12,564 nt of DNA from CAZQSL01 sp964595945 (GTDB lineage: Bacteria; UBP15; UBA6099; JAJRTR01): assembly GCA_964595945.1 (NCBI GenBank), contig CAZQSL010000105.1:1-12564 (forward strand), in the 5' to 3' direction. Shown here piece after piece: positions 1 through 6,790 of the stretch (position 1 is the first letter of the stretch; each line of letters begins with the position of its first letter). The notes under the pieces are model-generated. The model did no database searches, had not been told where the DNA came from, and saw only the letters and a program-made list of their open reading frames with translations. The position numbers and the translations under genes were made by a program.

Positions 1-1
1 C

Positions 2-424
2 GCCGATGCGGCGCGCGCAGGCAGCATCACTTCCCCACGCATTACGATAGAGATGCTCGAAACCATCCTGAAAGCTCATGACGCTAATGCCTCCATGTCA
101 AAGCTGGACAACGCGTTTTCCCTCCTTGACAAAGCCAGACTCACGCTCGAAGCTGGCAATCTCGACCCGGCCACGACTGACATCATGCGCCGCAGGATCG
201 CCGCCAGAGCCTTTAAAATGAATTATCACAAGCTCAACAAGTCAATGTCAGAAGGCAACGTGCAAAACACCCGGAACGCCGCTGCCGCTCTCAGGGATGA
301 TATTCCCTACATGAGCAGATCGTATGCAGGAATCGCAAAAAAACAGATCACGCGCGCGTCTGCCTTCCTCAATATGAAAGGCTTCCCCGCGCTTGCCTCG
401 TCGCTCAAAGGCGGCAGCTACTGA
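2..424 (+). CDS. C-terminal part of an unidentified helical protein (5' end outside window)
   Basis: The frame is open from base 2 to the TGA at 422-424, giving 140 residues with no stop. The gene therefore most likely starts upstream of the window, and the internal ATG at 53 has no convincing Shine-Dalgarno sequence. The visible part looks almost entirely alpha-helical, rich in Ala, Lys, Arg and Asn, and basic towards the C-terminus, with no membrane segment. The first residues (ARAGSITSPRITIEMLETIL) faintly resemble the region after the catalytic domain of family-2 glycosyltransferases, where an Arg/Ser-Thr patch precedes a helical tail. That is only a suggestion, since no catalytic motif is inside the window. 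A 34-base gap separates it from the next small gene on the same strand, so co-transcription is plausible. The reading frame is quite secure; the function is unknown. Confidence 0.7.
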   Translation, partial: ADAARAGSITSPRITIEMLETILKAHDANASMSKLDNAFSLLDKARLTLEAGNLDPATTDIMRRRIAARAFKMNYHKLNKSMSEGNVQNTRNAAAALRDDIPYMSRSYAGIAKKQITRASAFLNMKGFPALASSLKGGSY

Positions 425-458
425 CAAGCAGGCGCACACGAAAGGTAACCCGACACAA

Positions 459-677
459 ATGGATGCACTGCAACTGATCGAAGGTTCTAATGGAATGGAC
501 TACCTCGCACGTTCCATCGCTATTGTTTCACTGCTCTACGAAAGAGGTATCTTGCAGGAACTCATCGACAGCGGACGTATCGGCGAAGACGAGGTACAGC
601 TTCGCGTCGATTTTATCACCCGGAAATATCCCGACTTTAGTGGTAAATTCATCGTGTCATCCAACGAATCCGTCTGA
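459..677 (+). CDS. small hypothetical protein, 72 aa
   Basis: I do not recognise this protein. From the ATG at 459 it is 72 residues, with a central helix-prone hydrophobic segment (MDYLARSIAIVSLLYERG, residues 13-30) and an acidic stretch (IGEDEVQLRVDF). It has no signal peptide, and the hydrophobic part is too interrupted by charge to be a clear membrane span. The frame stays open back to a TTG at 393, but that would overlap the upstream gene by 32 bases and has no ribosome site. ATG 459 has an AAAGG 13 bases upstream. A second option is ATG 495, with AAGG at 481-484, giving 60 residues. It lies between two plus-strand genes, 60 bases before the TrpB2 gene, and could belong to one transcript with both. 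It may be a small regulatory or accessory protein. Confidence 0.55.
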   Translation: MDALQLIEGSNGMDYLARSIAIVSLLYERGILQELIDSGRIGEDEVQLRVDFITRKYPDFSGKFIVSSNESV

Positions 678-719
678 AGCCACTATCGCCACGTCCAAGG
701 GCGATTGACCCTATAACAC

Positions 720-725
720 AGGAGG
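720..725 (+). promoter_or_regulatory. strong ribosome binding site of the TrpB2 gene
   Basis: AGGAGG at 720-725 ends 12 bases before the ATG at 738. It is the best Shine-Dalgarno match in the left block and fixes the start of the TrpB2 gene. Confidence 0.8.
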
Positions 726-737
726 AATACATACACA

Positions 738-2033
738 ATGAGGCAAAGAAAATACATCCTCAGCGAACAGGAAATCCCGCGAAAATGGTATAACATCGCA
801 CCTGATCTTCCCCGGCCGATGGACCCGCCGCTCCATCCTGCCACAAGACAACCCTGCGGCCCGGACGACCTTGCTCCGATCTTTCCCATGGGACTCATCG
901 CACAGGAGGTCTCCACTGATCGCTGGATCGACATCCCGGAGGAAGTCCTCGATATCTATTCGCTATGGCGCCCCACACCGATCTTTCGCGCCTACAGTCT
1001 CGAAGCGGCTCTCGGCACTCCCGCCAAAATCTACTACAAGTACGAAGGCGTCAACGCTCCCGGCAGCCACAAGCCCAACACTGCCATCGCACAGGCCTAC
1101 TACAACAAAAAAGAAGGCGTCAAGCGCATCTCCACCGAAACCGGAGCCGGCCAGTGGGGCAGCGCTCTCAGCTATGCCTGTAAGCTCTTTGATATGGAAT
1201 GCATGGTATACATGGTCAAAGTCAGCTATGAACAGAAACCATATCGACGCTCACTCATCAAAGCCTGGGGCGCCAACATCATTGCCAGCCCCTCCGATAC
1301 CACAAACGCCGGTCGTGCCGTCCTTGCGAAGTATCCCGACAATACCGGCAGTCTCGGCTGCGCCATCAGCGAAGCAGTCGAAGACGCAGTCAGCCGTGAT
1401 GACACGAAGTATGCGCTCGGCAGTGTCCTCAATCATGTCTGCCTCCATCAGACTATCATCGGCGAAGAGTGTCTCACCCAATTCAAAAAAATGGGCGAAT
1501 ATCCCGACATAGTCATAGGGTGCCACGGCGGAGGCAGTAACTTCGCCGGACTGTCATTTCCTTTCATACGCGAAAAACTCGACGGAAAAGATGTCCAGTG
1601 TATTGCGGTCGAACCCAAATCGTGTCCCTCACTATCCGAAGGCAAATACGAGTACGATGTCGGAGACGTCGCGGGTTATACCCCGCTGATGAAAATGTAT
1701 ACGCTCGGTCATGACTTCACCCCCGCTCCCATCCATGCCGGCGGCCTCCGCTATCATGGCGCGGCTCCGCTTGTCAGCCTCCTCGTCAACACGGGGCACA
1801 TCGATGTTCTCGCGTATGACCAGCTCGCGATATTCGGCTCCGCTGTTATTTTCGCCCAGACCGAAGGCATACTCCCCGCCCCCGAGTCCGCACATGCCAT
1901 CCACGGCGCGGTCGAAAAAGCTCTTGAGTGTAAAAAAACCGGCGAAGCCAAAACCATCCTGTTCGGTCTCAGTGGCCACGGTTATTTCGATATGACTGCA
2001 TACGATTCATTCCTGACAGGCACCATGAAATAA
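738..2033 (+). CDS. trpB: TrpB2-type tryptophan synthase beta chain (PLP enzyme)
   Basis: This 431-residue protein is a fold-type II PLP enzyme of the TrpB2 branch of tryptophan synthase beta chains, which make L-tryptophan from indole and serine (or a serine derivative). The PLP lysine is K112 in EGVNAPGSHKPNTAIAQ. The catalytic glutamate is E134 in ETGAGQWG, where TrpB1 proteins usually read ETGAGQHG. The phosphate-binding loop is GCHGGGSN (261-268), TEGI is at 375-378, and SGHGYFDM (412-419) replaces the SGRGDKD of TrpB1. The N-terminal extension of about 70 residues and the length of about 430 are typical of TrpB2. Start and ribosome site (AGGAGG, 720-725) are clear. No trpA or other trp gene is in view, as is common for TrpB2, which often acts alone to recycle indole. 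Codons are markedly C-ending. A strong terminator follows directly. Confidence 0.96.
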   Translation: MRQRKYILSEQEIPRKWYNIAPDLPRPMDPPLHPATRQPCGPDDLAPIFPMGLIAQEVSTDRWIDIPEEVLDIYSLWRPTPIFRAYSLEAALGTPAKIYYKYEGVNAPGSHKPNTAIAQAYYNKKEGVKRISTETGAGQWGSALSYACKLFDMECMVYMVKVSYEQKPYRRSLIKAWGANIIASPSDTTNAGRAVLAKYPDNTGSLGCAISEAVEDAVSRDDTKYALGSVLNHVCLHQTIIGEECLTQFKKMGEYPDIVIGCHGGGSNFAGLSFPFIREKLDGKDVQCIAVEPKSCPSLSEGKYEYDVGDVAGYTPLMKMYTLGHDFTPAPIHAGGLRYHGAAPLVSLLVNTGHIDVLAYDQLAIFGSAVIFAQTEGILPAPESAHAIHGAVEKALECKKTGEAKTILFGLSGHGYFDMTAYDSFLTGTMK

Positions 2034-2069
2034 TTCGCCAGCTGTCTGTCATCGGTATTTCTTTTCACT

Positions 2070-2099
2070 AAAGCCGCCCCGCAAGAGGCGGCTTTTTTG
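2070..2099 (+). terminator. intrinsic terminator after the TrpB2 gene
   Basis: AAGCCGCC (2071-2078) pairs perfectly with GGCGGCTT (2087-2094) around the 8-base loop CCGCAAGA, extended by A2070-T2095. A run of Ts (2093-2098) follows. It ends the left transcript 37 bases after the TrpB2 stop. Confidence 0.92.
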
Positions 2100-2387
2100 T
2101 GCTGGCGGTGTTACACGGGCTGTCAATGGCCCCAAACGCAGAAATAGACTTCTGATGTTTACGACGGATATAGCACTCCCGCTTCTACGGTGGAATCCAG
2201 ACTGAATCCCACTCATCGCGGATATAGCCCAAATTGTATTTTTGGAAACACTTGGCAGCGTGCATAGCGGATTGGCGAAGACGTTGTTTTCCGGCTTTTT
2301 TGCAAGTAAAATAGAAATCACGAATATCATACGAAATAGTGACGAATAGCCAGTTGGCAACAGATCAATACGCCTTGGCAGAGGCTT
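2100..2387. other. 288-base intergenic region with short repeats
   Basis: No convincing gene lies here. Visible structure: the direct repeat CGGATATAGC at 2165-2174 and 2219-2228; TTGGCA at 2252, 2354 and 2375 plus TTGGCG at 2272, so two pairs 20 and 21 bases apart; and three ACGAA(A)TA copies at 2320, 2331 and 2342. On the minus strand 2188-2364 is free of stops for 59 codons and reads as protein-like sequence rich in aromatic residues, ended by TAG at 2185-2187. It has no start codon or ribosome site suited to a complete gene, so it may be a remnant or chance. A possible -35 (TTGCAA, 2300-2305) has no good -10 partner, so the kinase promoter is not assigned. Confidence 0.6.
2320..2348 (+). 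repeat. three 11-base-spaced ACGAA(A)TA direct repeats
   Basis: ACGAATA begins at 2320, ACGAAATA at 2331 and ACGAATA at 2342, an exact 11-base step (about one helical turn). The array ends 40 bases before the first possible start codon of the hybrid kinase. Such same-face repeats often bind a regulator, but the unit is short and A-rich, so chance cannot be excluded. Confidence 0.4.
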
Positions 2388-5171
2388 ATGGGGGGGGATA
2401 TGGATTATTCCGGGTCTCGGCAAAAACCAGCGATCAGCGCTGACGACATTTTGAGGTCGATTAGCGAATCGATGACAGGCTTCATATTCGTGAAAGACAC
2501 CGAGTTGCGTACTGTTTTCTGTAACAGACTTTTTGCGCAGGCAGTCGGGAAAACTCCTGAGGAACTCTATGGAAACAGCGATGTGGAAAATGGATGGGAC
2601 GCAGAGCTTGTGCTTGGAAATCCCGAAAAGGGAATCACCGGGTATGCGGATTATGACAGGCTTGTCCTCGAAGGCAATGTCTTGCATATCCCTGACGAAA
2701 CGGCATATATCGGGGATGAATTACACTACTTCGACACGATGAAAATACCGGTCACAAATCCAGAAGGTGTGATCGTGGGGATGCTCGGGATATGCCGCGA
2801 TGTGACCGAACGCAAACTGGTAGAGGATAAATTGCGCGAAAACGAGCGCCTGATAAAAACCGTGCTTGACAACCTGCCAATCGGCATCGCGGTAAATTCG
2901 GCTGATCCATCCGTGAGATTCGATTATGTAAACGACAGTTTCGCACGTGTTTATGGAATTGATAAAAATATACTGGCCGAGGTCGACAAATTTTGGGAAG
3001 CAGTATATGAAGACCCGGTAGTGCGAGAAAAAATCAGGGCAAAAGTGCTGGATGACTGCGCAAGCGGTGACACGGACAGGATGTACTGGGAAAACGTGCC
3101 GATCACGCGAAACAATGCCGAAACAAGGTATATATCCGCGAGAAACATACCAGTCGATGACAACAGGCTGATGATTTCTACAGTATGGGATGTCACGGAG
3201 CGTATGACCTCCGAACGTGAACTGCGGGAAACATCCATGAAGCTCGAAGCCGCTGTCTCGGCCGGCAAGGTGGGGCTGTGGAGTTTGGATTATGAAACCG
3301 GGGCGGCATATTTCTCGGACGAGTTGAAACACCAGATCGGTCTCTCCCCCTGGGAAATGGAAAATACGCCAGAGGCATGTTTCGGGCGTATCCATCCTGA
3401 TGATGCCGAACGTGTCAGGAGCGAGATAGGCACTATCGCGCATGGGTCAGCCTCTGGAGTCAATGATTATCGTATCGAGTTCCGCCTCAGGCACAAGGAC
3501 GGTACATACAGATGGATACTGTCTACCGCCTCGATAATTCGGGACGAATATGGCCGCGCGAAAAAAGCGCTCGGAGCTCATGTGGACATCACCGATCAGA
3601 AAAATGTCGAAAACGCGCTTCGCGAAAGTGAAATGATGTTCAGGACAATATACAACAATATCCCGGTCGGCATAGCGCAGGTGCGGCCTGATTTCACGAT
3701 TCAGTTTGCCAATCCCGCTTACTGCAGCATACTTGGCTACAGCGAAGACGAATTAATTGGCACAAGCACGCTCGATATCACTCATCCTGACAGCTTGAGC
3801 GCTAATGAAAGGCTCAAGTATCAATTCGAGGTAGAAAAACACTCCAGAAGCCATATCGAAAAGAGTTTTATCCATAAGGACGGACACATAATACATGGCA
3901 TACTCGGGGCGAATGCTATTAGAGACGGGAGCGGCCGGCTTGTCGCGATACTTGGCACGCTCGTTGATGTGACTGAAAGGATATCGCACGAGGAGACAAG
4001 GGAGCAGTTGCGGAAACAGCTTCTGCAGTCGCAGAAAATGGACGCTATAGGTCAACTCGCGGGGGGCATGGCACATGACTTCAACAATATGCTCGCAGTG
4101 ATCATGGGCAATGCCCAGATTTCCATGGAAGACATTCCCGAAGACAATCCGGTATACGAAAATCTCGCCAGCATACTCGATGCCGCAAAGCGTTCGAAAG
4201 ACCTTACGATGAAACTCCTGACATTCGCGCGAAAGGAGAAGATTACCATCAAGGCGATACATGCCCGGACTATTCTCGACAATCTGATGCCCATCATCGA
4301 AAGGAGCATCCACAAAAAGATCAGAGTCATTCGCATCGACAGTGTAAATCCGCTGATCCTGGTCGACGAAAACCAGATCATACAGGCGCTGCTCAATATC
4401 TGCGTCAACGCTCGTGACGCCATGCCTGAGGGAGGTGACCTGATATTCGAGGTCGGGAGGGTATCGGGGCTTGAGATCGAACACAAGGGACATCCTCATG
4501 TCGATGCAAAAGAATATTGTCTGATACAGATCAGCGATACCGGGATCGGTATGACCGAGGATGTGATACAGAAGGTGTTCGAGCCTTTTTACACTACAAA
4601 AGGAGCGGAGAAGGGCACCGGGCTCGGGATGTCCACCACGTTCGGCATTGTACGCAGTCACGACGGACACATCACGATCTATAGCGAGCCCGGACATGGC
4701 ACCAACGTCAAGGTCTATCTCCCGCTTGCGCCAGAGGACGTCGCCGAACACGGTATCCCGGAATCCGCTAATCAGATCATGCAGGGTACGGAAACAATAC
4801 TGATCGTCGATGACGAACCCATGATGCTCAAGACCGCCACCCAGATACTCGATCGTTCGGGCTACGTTACGATAACGGCCAATGGCGGGTGTGACGCTGT
4901 CGATATTTATCGGAAAATGGGGCGGGAAATCGACCTTGTGCTTCTTGATATGGTGATGCCGGATATGGATGGCATGGATGTGTTTGTCACGATCCGGGAA
5001 ATGAACCCTCTGGTGAAAGTCATACTTATATCCGGCTACAGCATCAACGGACAGGCTGGCACGCTGCTCGGCATGGGAGTGCAGGGCTTTGTGCAAAAAC
5101 CGTTTGACCGCCTCGAACTGACTGGCACGGTGCGTGAAATCCTCGATAGGGACATCGTGTCATCGTCTTGA
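2388..5171 (+). CDS. soluble hybrid histidine kinase: four PAS, HisKA, HATPase, receiver
   Basis: This 927-residue protein has no membrane segment, so it should sense cytoplasmic signals. Four PAS-type domains lie at about residues 19-143, 152-273, 283-405 and 413-533. Each ends in a DVT/DIT-type motif (DVTERK, DVTERM, DITDQK, DVTERI); the third is of the PAC-rich PAS_3 kind. The kinase core follows: phosphoacceptor H563 in GGMAHDFNNMLAVI, N box N674 (CVNARDAM), G1 DTGIGM (717-722), F box FEPFYTTKG and G2 GTGLGM (743-748). The C-terminal receiver has DDE 808-810, phosphoacceptor D854, S882 and K904, all intact, with no output domain after it. Phosphate probably passes from H563 to D854 and then to an unseen partner, or the receiver feeds back on the kinase. 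Two starts are possible: ATG 2388 or ATG 2400, separated by a run of eight Gs. A YjbQ gene follows after 76 bases. Confidence 0.95.
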   Translation: MGGDMDYSGSRQKPAISADDILRSISESMTGFIFVKDTELRTVFCNRLFAQAVGKTPEELYGNSDVENGWDAELVLGNPEKGITGYADYDRLVLEGNVLHIPDETAYIGDELHYFDTMKIPVTNPEGVIVGMLGICRDVTERKLVEDKLRENERLIKTVLDNLPIGIAVNSADPSVRFDYVNDSFARVYGIDKNILAEVDKFWEAVYEDPVVREKIRAKVLDDCASGDTDRMYWENVPITRNNAETRYISARNIPVDDNRLMISTVWDVTERMTSERELRETSMKLEAAVSAGKVGLWSLDYETGAAYFSDELKHQIGLSPWEMENTPEACFGRIHPDDAERVRSEIGTIAHGSASGVNDYRIEFRLRHKDGTYRWILSTASIIRDEYGRAKKALGAHVDITDQKNVENALRESEMMFRTIYNNIPVGIAQVRPDFTIQFANPAYCSILGYSEDELIGTSTLDITHPDSLSANERLKYQFEVEKHSRSHIEKSFIHKDGHIIHGILGANAIRDGSGRLVAILGTLVDVTERISHEETREQLRKQLLQSQKMDAIGQLAGGMAHDFNNMLAVIMGNAQISMEDIPEDNPVYENLASILDAAKRSKDLTMKLLTFARKEKITIKAIHARTILDNLMPIIERSIHKKIRVIRIDSVNPLILVDENQIIQALLNICVNARDAMPEGGDLIFEVGRVSGLEIEHKGHPHVDAKEYCLIQISDTGIGMTEDVIQKVFEPFYTTKGAEKGTGLGMSTTFGIVRSHDGHITIYSEPGHGTNVKVYLPLAPEDVAEHGIPESANQIMQGTETILIVDDEPMMLKTATQILDRSGYVTITANGGCDAVDIYRKMGREIDLVLLDMVMPDMDGMDVFVTIREMNPLVKVILISGYSINGQAGTLLGMGVQGFVQKPFDRLELTGTVREILDRDIVSSS

Positions 5172-5238
5172 AATGATGGAGACGCCGTACAAACCGGCTG
5201 GCATCGCGCAATCGGAAAAACATATAACGGGGTTGCCC

Positions 5239-5244
5239 GGAGGG
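5239..5244 (+). promoter_or_regulatory. ribosome binding site fixing the YjbQ start
   Basis: GGAGGG at 5239-5244 lies three bases before ATG 5248. The spacing is short, but this is the only good site near the start expected for the family, and it argues against the upstream in-frame starts at 5134 and 5173-5176. Confidence 0.55.
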
Positions 5245-5247
5245 ATT

Positions 5248-5667
5248 ATGAAATCATACAGGAGAGAACTATCGTTCAATATCCAGTCGCGTCGTGGATT
5301 TGTGAATATCACGCGCGAAGTGGCCGAGGCCGTATATGAAAGCGGCGTGCGTGAAGGGATCGCGCTGGTAAATGCGATGAACATTACGGCGTCAGTTTTT
5401 ATCAATGACGATGAGCGCGGACTGCATCAGGATTACGAGAAATGGCTCGAAACGCTCGCGCCCCATGAGCCTGTGTCTCAGTATCAGCACAATCGCACTG
5501 GCGAGGATAACGGCGATGCGCATCTCAAACGTCAGGTGATGGGCCGCGAGGTCGTTGTGGCGATCACCGATGGGCAGCTCGATTTTGGGACTTGGGAGCA
5601 GATATTTTATGGTGAATTCGACGGAAGACGCACCAAGCGGGTGCTGATTAAAATTATCGGAGATTGA
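5248..5667 (+). CDS. yjbQ: YjbQ/UPF0047 family protein (possible thiamine-phosphate synthase activity)
   Basis: From ATG 5248 the product is 139 residues, the usual length of the UPF0047/YjbQ family, and it begins in the family style (MKSYRRELSFNIQ, then GFVNITREV). Family motifs are all present: GIALVNAMNITASVFIND, the histidine/acid cluster QYQHNRTGEDNGDAHLKR, and the C-terminal GQLDFGTWEQIFYGEFDG ending in a basic beta strand. The family forms small cytoplasmic trimers. E. coli YjbQ has weak thiamine-phosphate synthase activity, but the true role is unsettled. A longer reading from 5134 would add 38 residues that do not fit the family. It lies 76 bases after the kinase on the same strand and may share its transcript. 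Its last 14 bases overlap the 3' end of the opposing glycosyltransferase gene. Confidence 0.9.
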   Translation: MKSYRRELSFNIQSRRGFVNITREVAEAVYESGVREGIALVNAMNITASVFINDDERGLHQDYEKWLETLAPHEPVSQYQHNRTGEDNGDAHLKRQVMGREVVVAITDGQLDFGTWEQIFYGEFDGRRTKRVLIKIIGD

Positions 5668-6715
5668 CGGCATCGAAAAAACGTGCGATTTCCGCGTCAG
5701 CGCCGAGCGAGAGTGATTCCATGCGCGTGCGTGCGGCAGTTCGGATATTTTCCGTGAGAGATATGTCGTCGAGCTTCAGGAGTGCGTCCCGCAATGAGGT
5801 GCTGTCCCGAAGCGAAAAAGTGAGGCCGGTGAGTCCGTCCGTTATGTGATCTGCGACAGAGGTGCAATCCGAAGCGATGACGATGTTAGATGCCATCATG
5901 GGGAGTGCGCAGGCAAGTTGGCCGGAGGCCCGGTCATCTGACGCGAGAGGCACTACGACGGCGCGTGCCTGGGCGAGAGCTGCGAAGTACTCGTGCTCCG
6001 GAAGTGATCCATGCCATCTTGTGGCTGGAGATGGAAATGGTGTGACGAGGGAAGTATTTGTGATGATGTCACCGGAGATGCCCGCGGATTCGAGAGCGGC
6101 GGCAAAGGTTGTGAAATCGCGGTTGTGCGTGCCTGCGGCGACTATCGAGTTTGCGAATGGCGATGGCTTCACGGAAGTGGCGGCATGATAAAATCTGTCC
6201 GAAAATCCTGGAAAAACGAATTCGAGGACTGACCGGCATATCGGCATATAGTAGATGTTAGACGGGTTTATGCCGAGAGCGCGGTATTGCGGGATGCGTG
6301 ATGACTGTATCACCATCCAGTGATTGTCAGGATTGGCGATGAAAGGAGTGAATGCGTTTTCGCCATAATTCATAGCGATGAATCGCGCGACTGAGCGTGC
6401 GGAAGCGAACATGTCGACGTCGTTGATGAAAAATGGCGGAAGGGCCAGTGACATGCGGGTGGCGGTGAATTGCAGCAGGAGCGCGTCGTTGCTGTCGCAG
6501 GCTACGGCTGAGTAGCGGCCTGAGGCGGCTTCGGTGACCGTTTCGATGAGAGGGGCGGGCGTGGCGCGATGTCGGGTGCCGTCTGGCGCGAGCGAAAGGT
6601 AGTCGTCGAAGTGGTATTTCCAGAAATGCACTGTGTGGCGTGGAGATGTGTATACCTGACCGGCGTAGCGGTTGGCGTCTCCGAAGAGGTACAGGATCGA
6701 GTGATTGGCAGTCAT
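5654..6715 (-). CDS. GT-B-type glycosyltransferase-like protein (GT4-related), degenerate EX7E
   Basis: Read from ATG at 6715 the product is 353 residues with no signal peptide. It looks like a two-lobed GT-B glycosyltransferase that would transfer a sugar from a nucleotide donor. A second Rossmann-like lobe begins near residue 190 (SIVAAGTHNRDFTTFAAALE). The donor-site region at about 253-300 (VVVPLASDDRASGQLACALP, then MASNIVIASDCTSVADHITD) follows the GT4 layout. The glutamates of the usual EX7E motif are missing here: the residue aligned to the Glu of EAMA is not acidic. The protein is distantly paralogous to the one at 9324-10337. An upstream TTG at 6742 is also in frame, but ATG 6715 has AGGAAA about 12 bases ahead. 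It follows the TPR gene by 75 bases on the same strand. Donor, acceptor and even activity are unknown. Confidence 0.75.
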   Translation of the reverse strand: MTANHSILYLFGDANRYAGQVYTSPRHTVHFWKYHFDDYLSLAPDGTRHRATPAPLIETVTEAASGRYSAVACDSNDALLLQFTATRMSLALPPFFINDVDMFASARSVARFIAMNYGENAFTPFIANPDNHWMVIQSSRIPQYRALGINPSNIYYMPICRSVLEFVFPGFSDRFYHAATSVKPSPFANSIVAAGTHNRDFTTFAAALESAGISGDIITNTSLVTPFPSPATRWHGSLPEHEYFAALAQARAVVVPLASDDRASGQLACALPMMASNIVIASDCTSVADHITDGLTGLTFSLRDSTSLRDALLKLDDISLTENIRTAARTRMESLSLGADAEIARFFDAVNLR

Positions 6716-6790
6716 GTAGTGTTTGTTTCCTGTTAAAACCAAAGTATCTTCGCATCGTATCGGTGAACATTAGCTGGCGCCTGGGAGTAT

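Noticed and set aside
393..395. TTG start for the small protein
   Set aside because: It overlaps the upstream gene and lacks a ribosome site; ATG 459 is preferred.
871..1512. 213-codon Ser/Pro-rich frame inside the TrpB2 gene
   Set aside because: It is a +1 shadow of a highly conserved enzyme gene, with no independent support.
2354..2380. Sigma-54 promoter from the TTGGCA motifs
   Set aside because: The two copies are 21 bases apart with no TTGC-type -12 element at the required spacing.
2049..2687. 212-codon minus-strand frame covering the intergenic region and kinase start
   Set aside because: It runs from inside the kinase gene through the terminator hairpin; a different minus frame looks more protein-like in the intergenic part.
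3753..5096. 447-codon open frame antisense to the hybrid kinase
   Set aside because: The opposite frame has every PAS, kinase and receiver motif; this one is His/Tyr-rich without domains and is a codon-bias shadow.
5134..5247. 38-residue N-terminal extension of YjbQ
   Set aside because: It overlaps the kinase and does not match the family; ATG 5248 has GGAGGG and the expected first residues.
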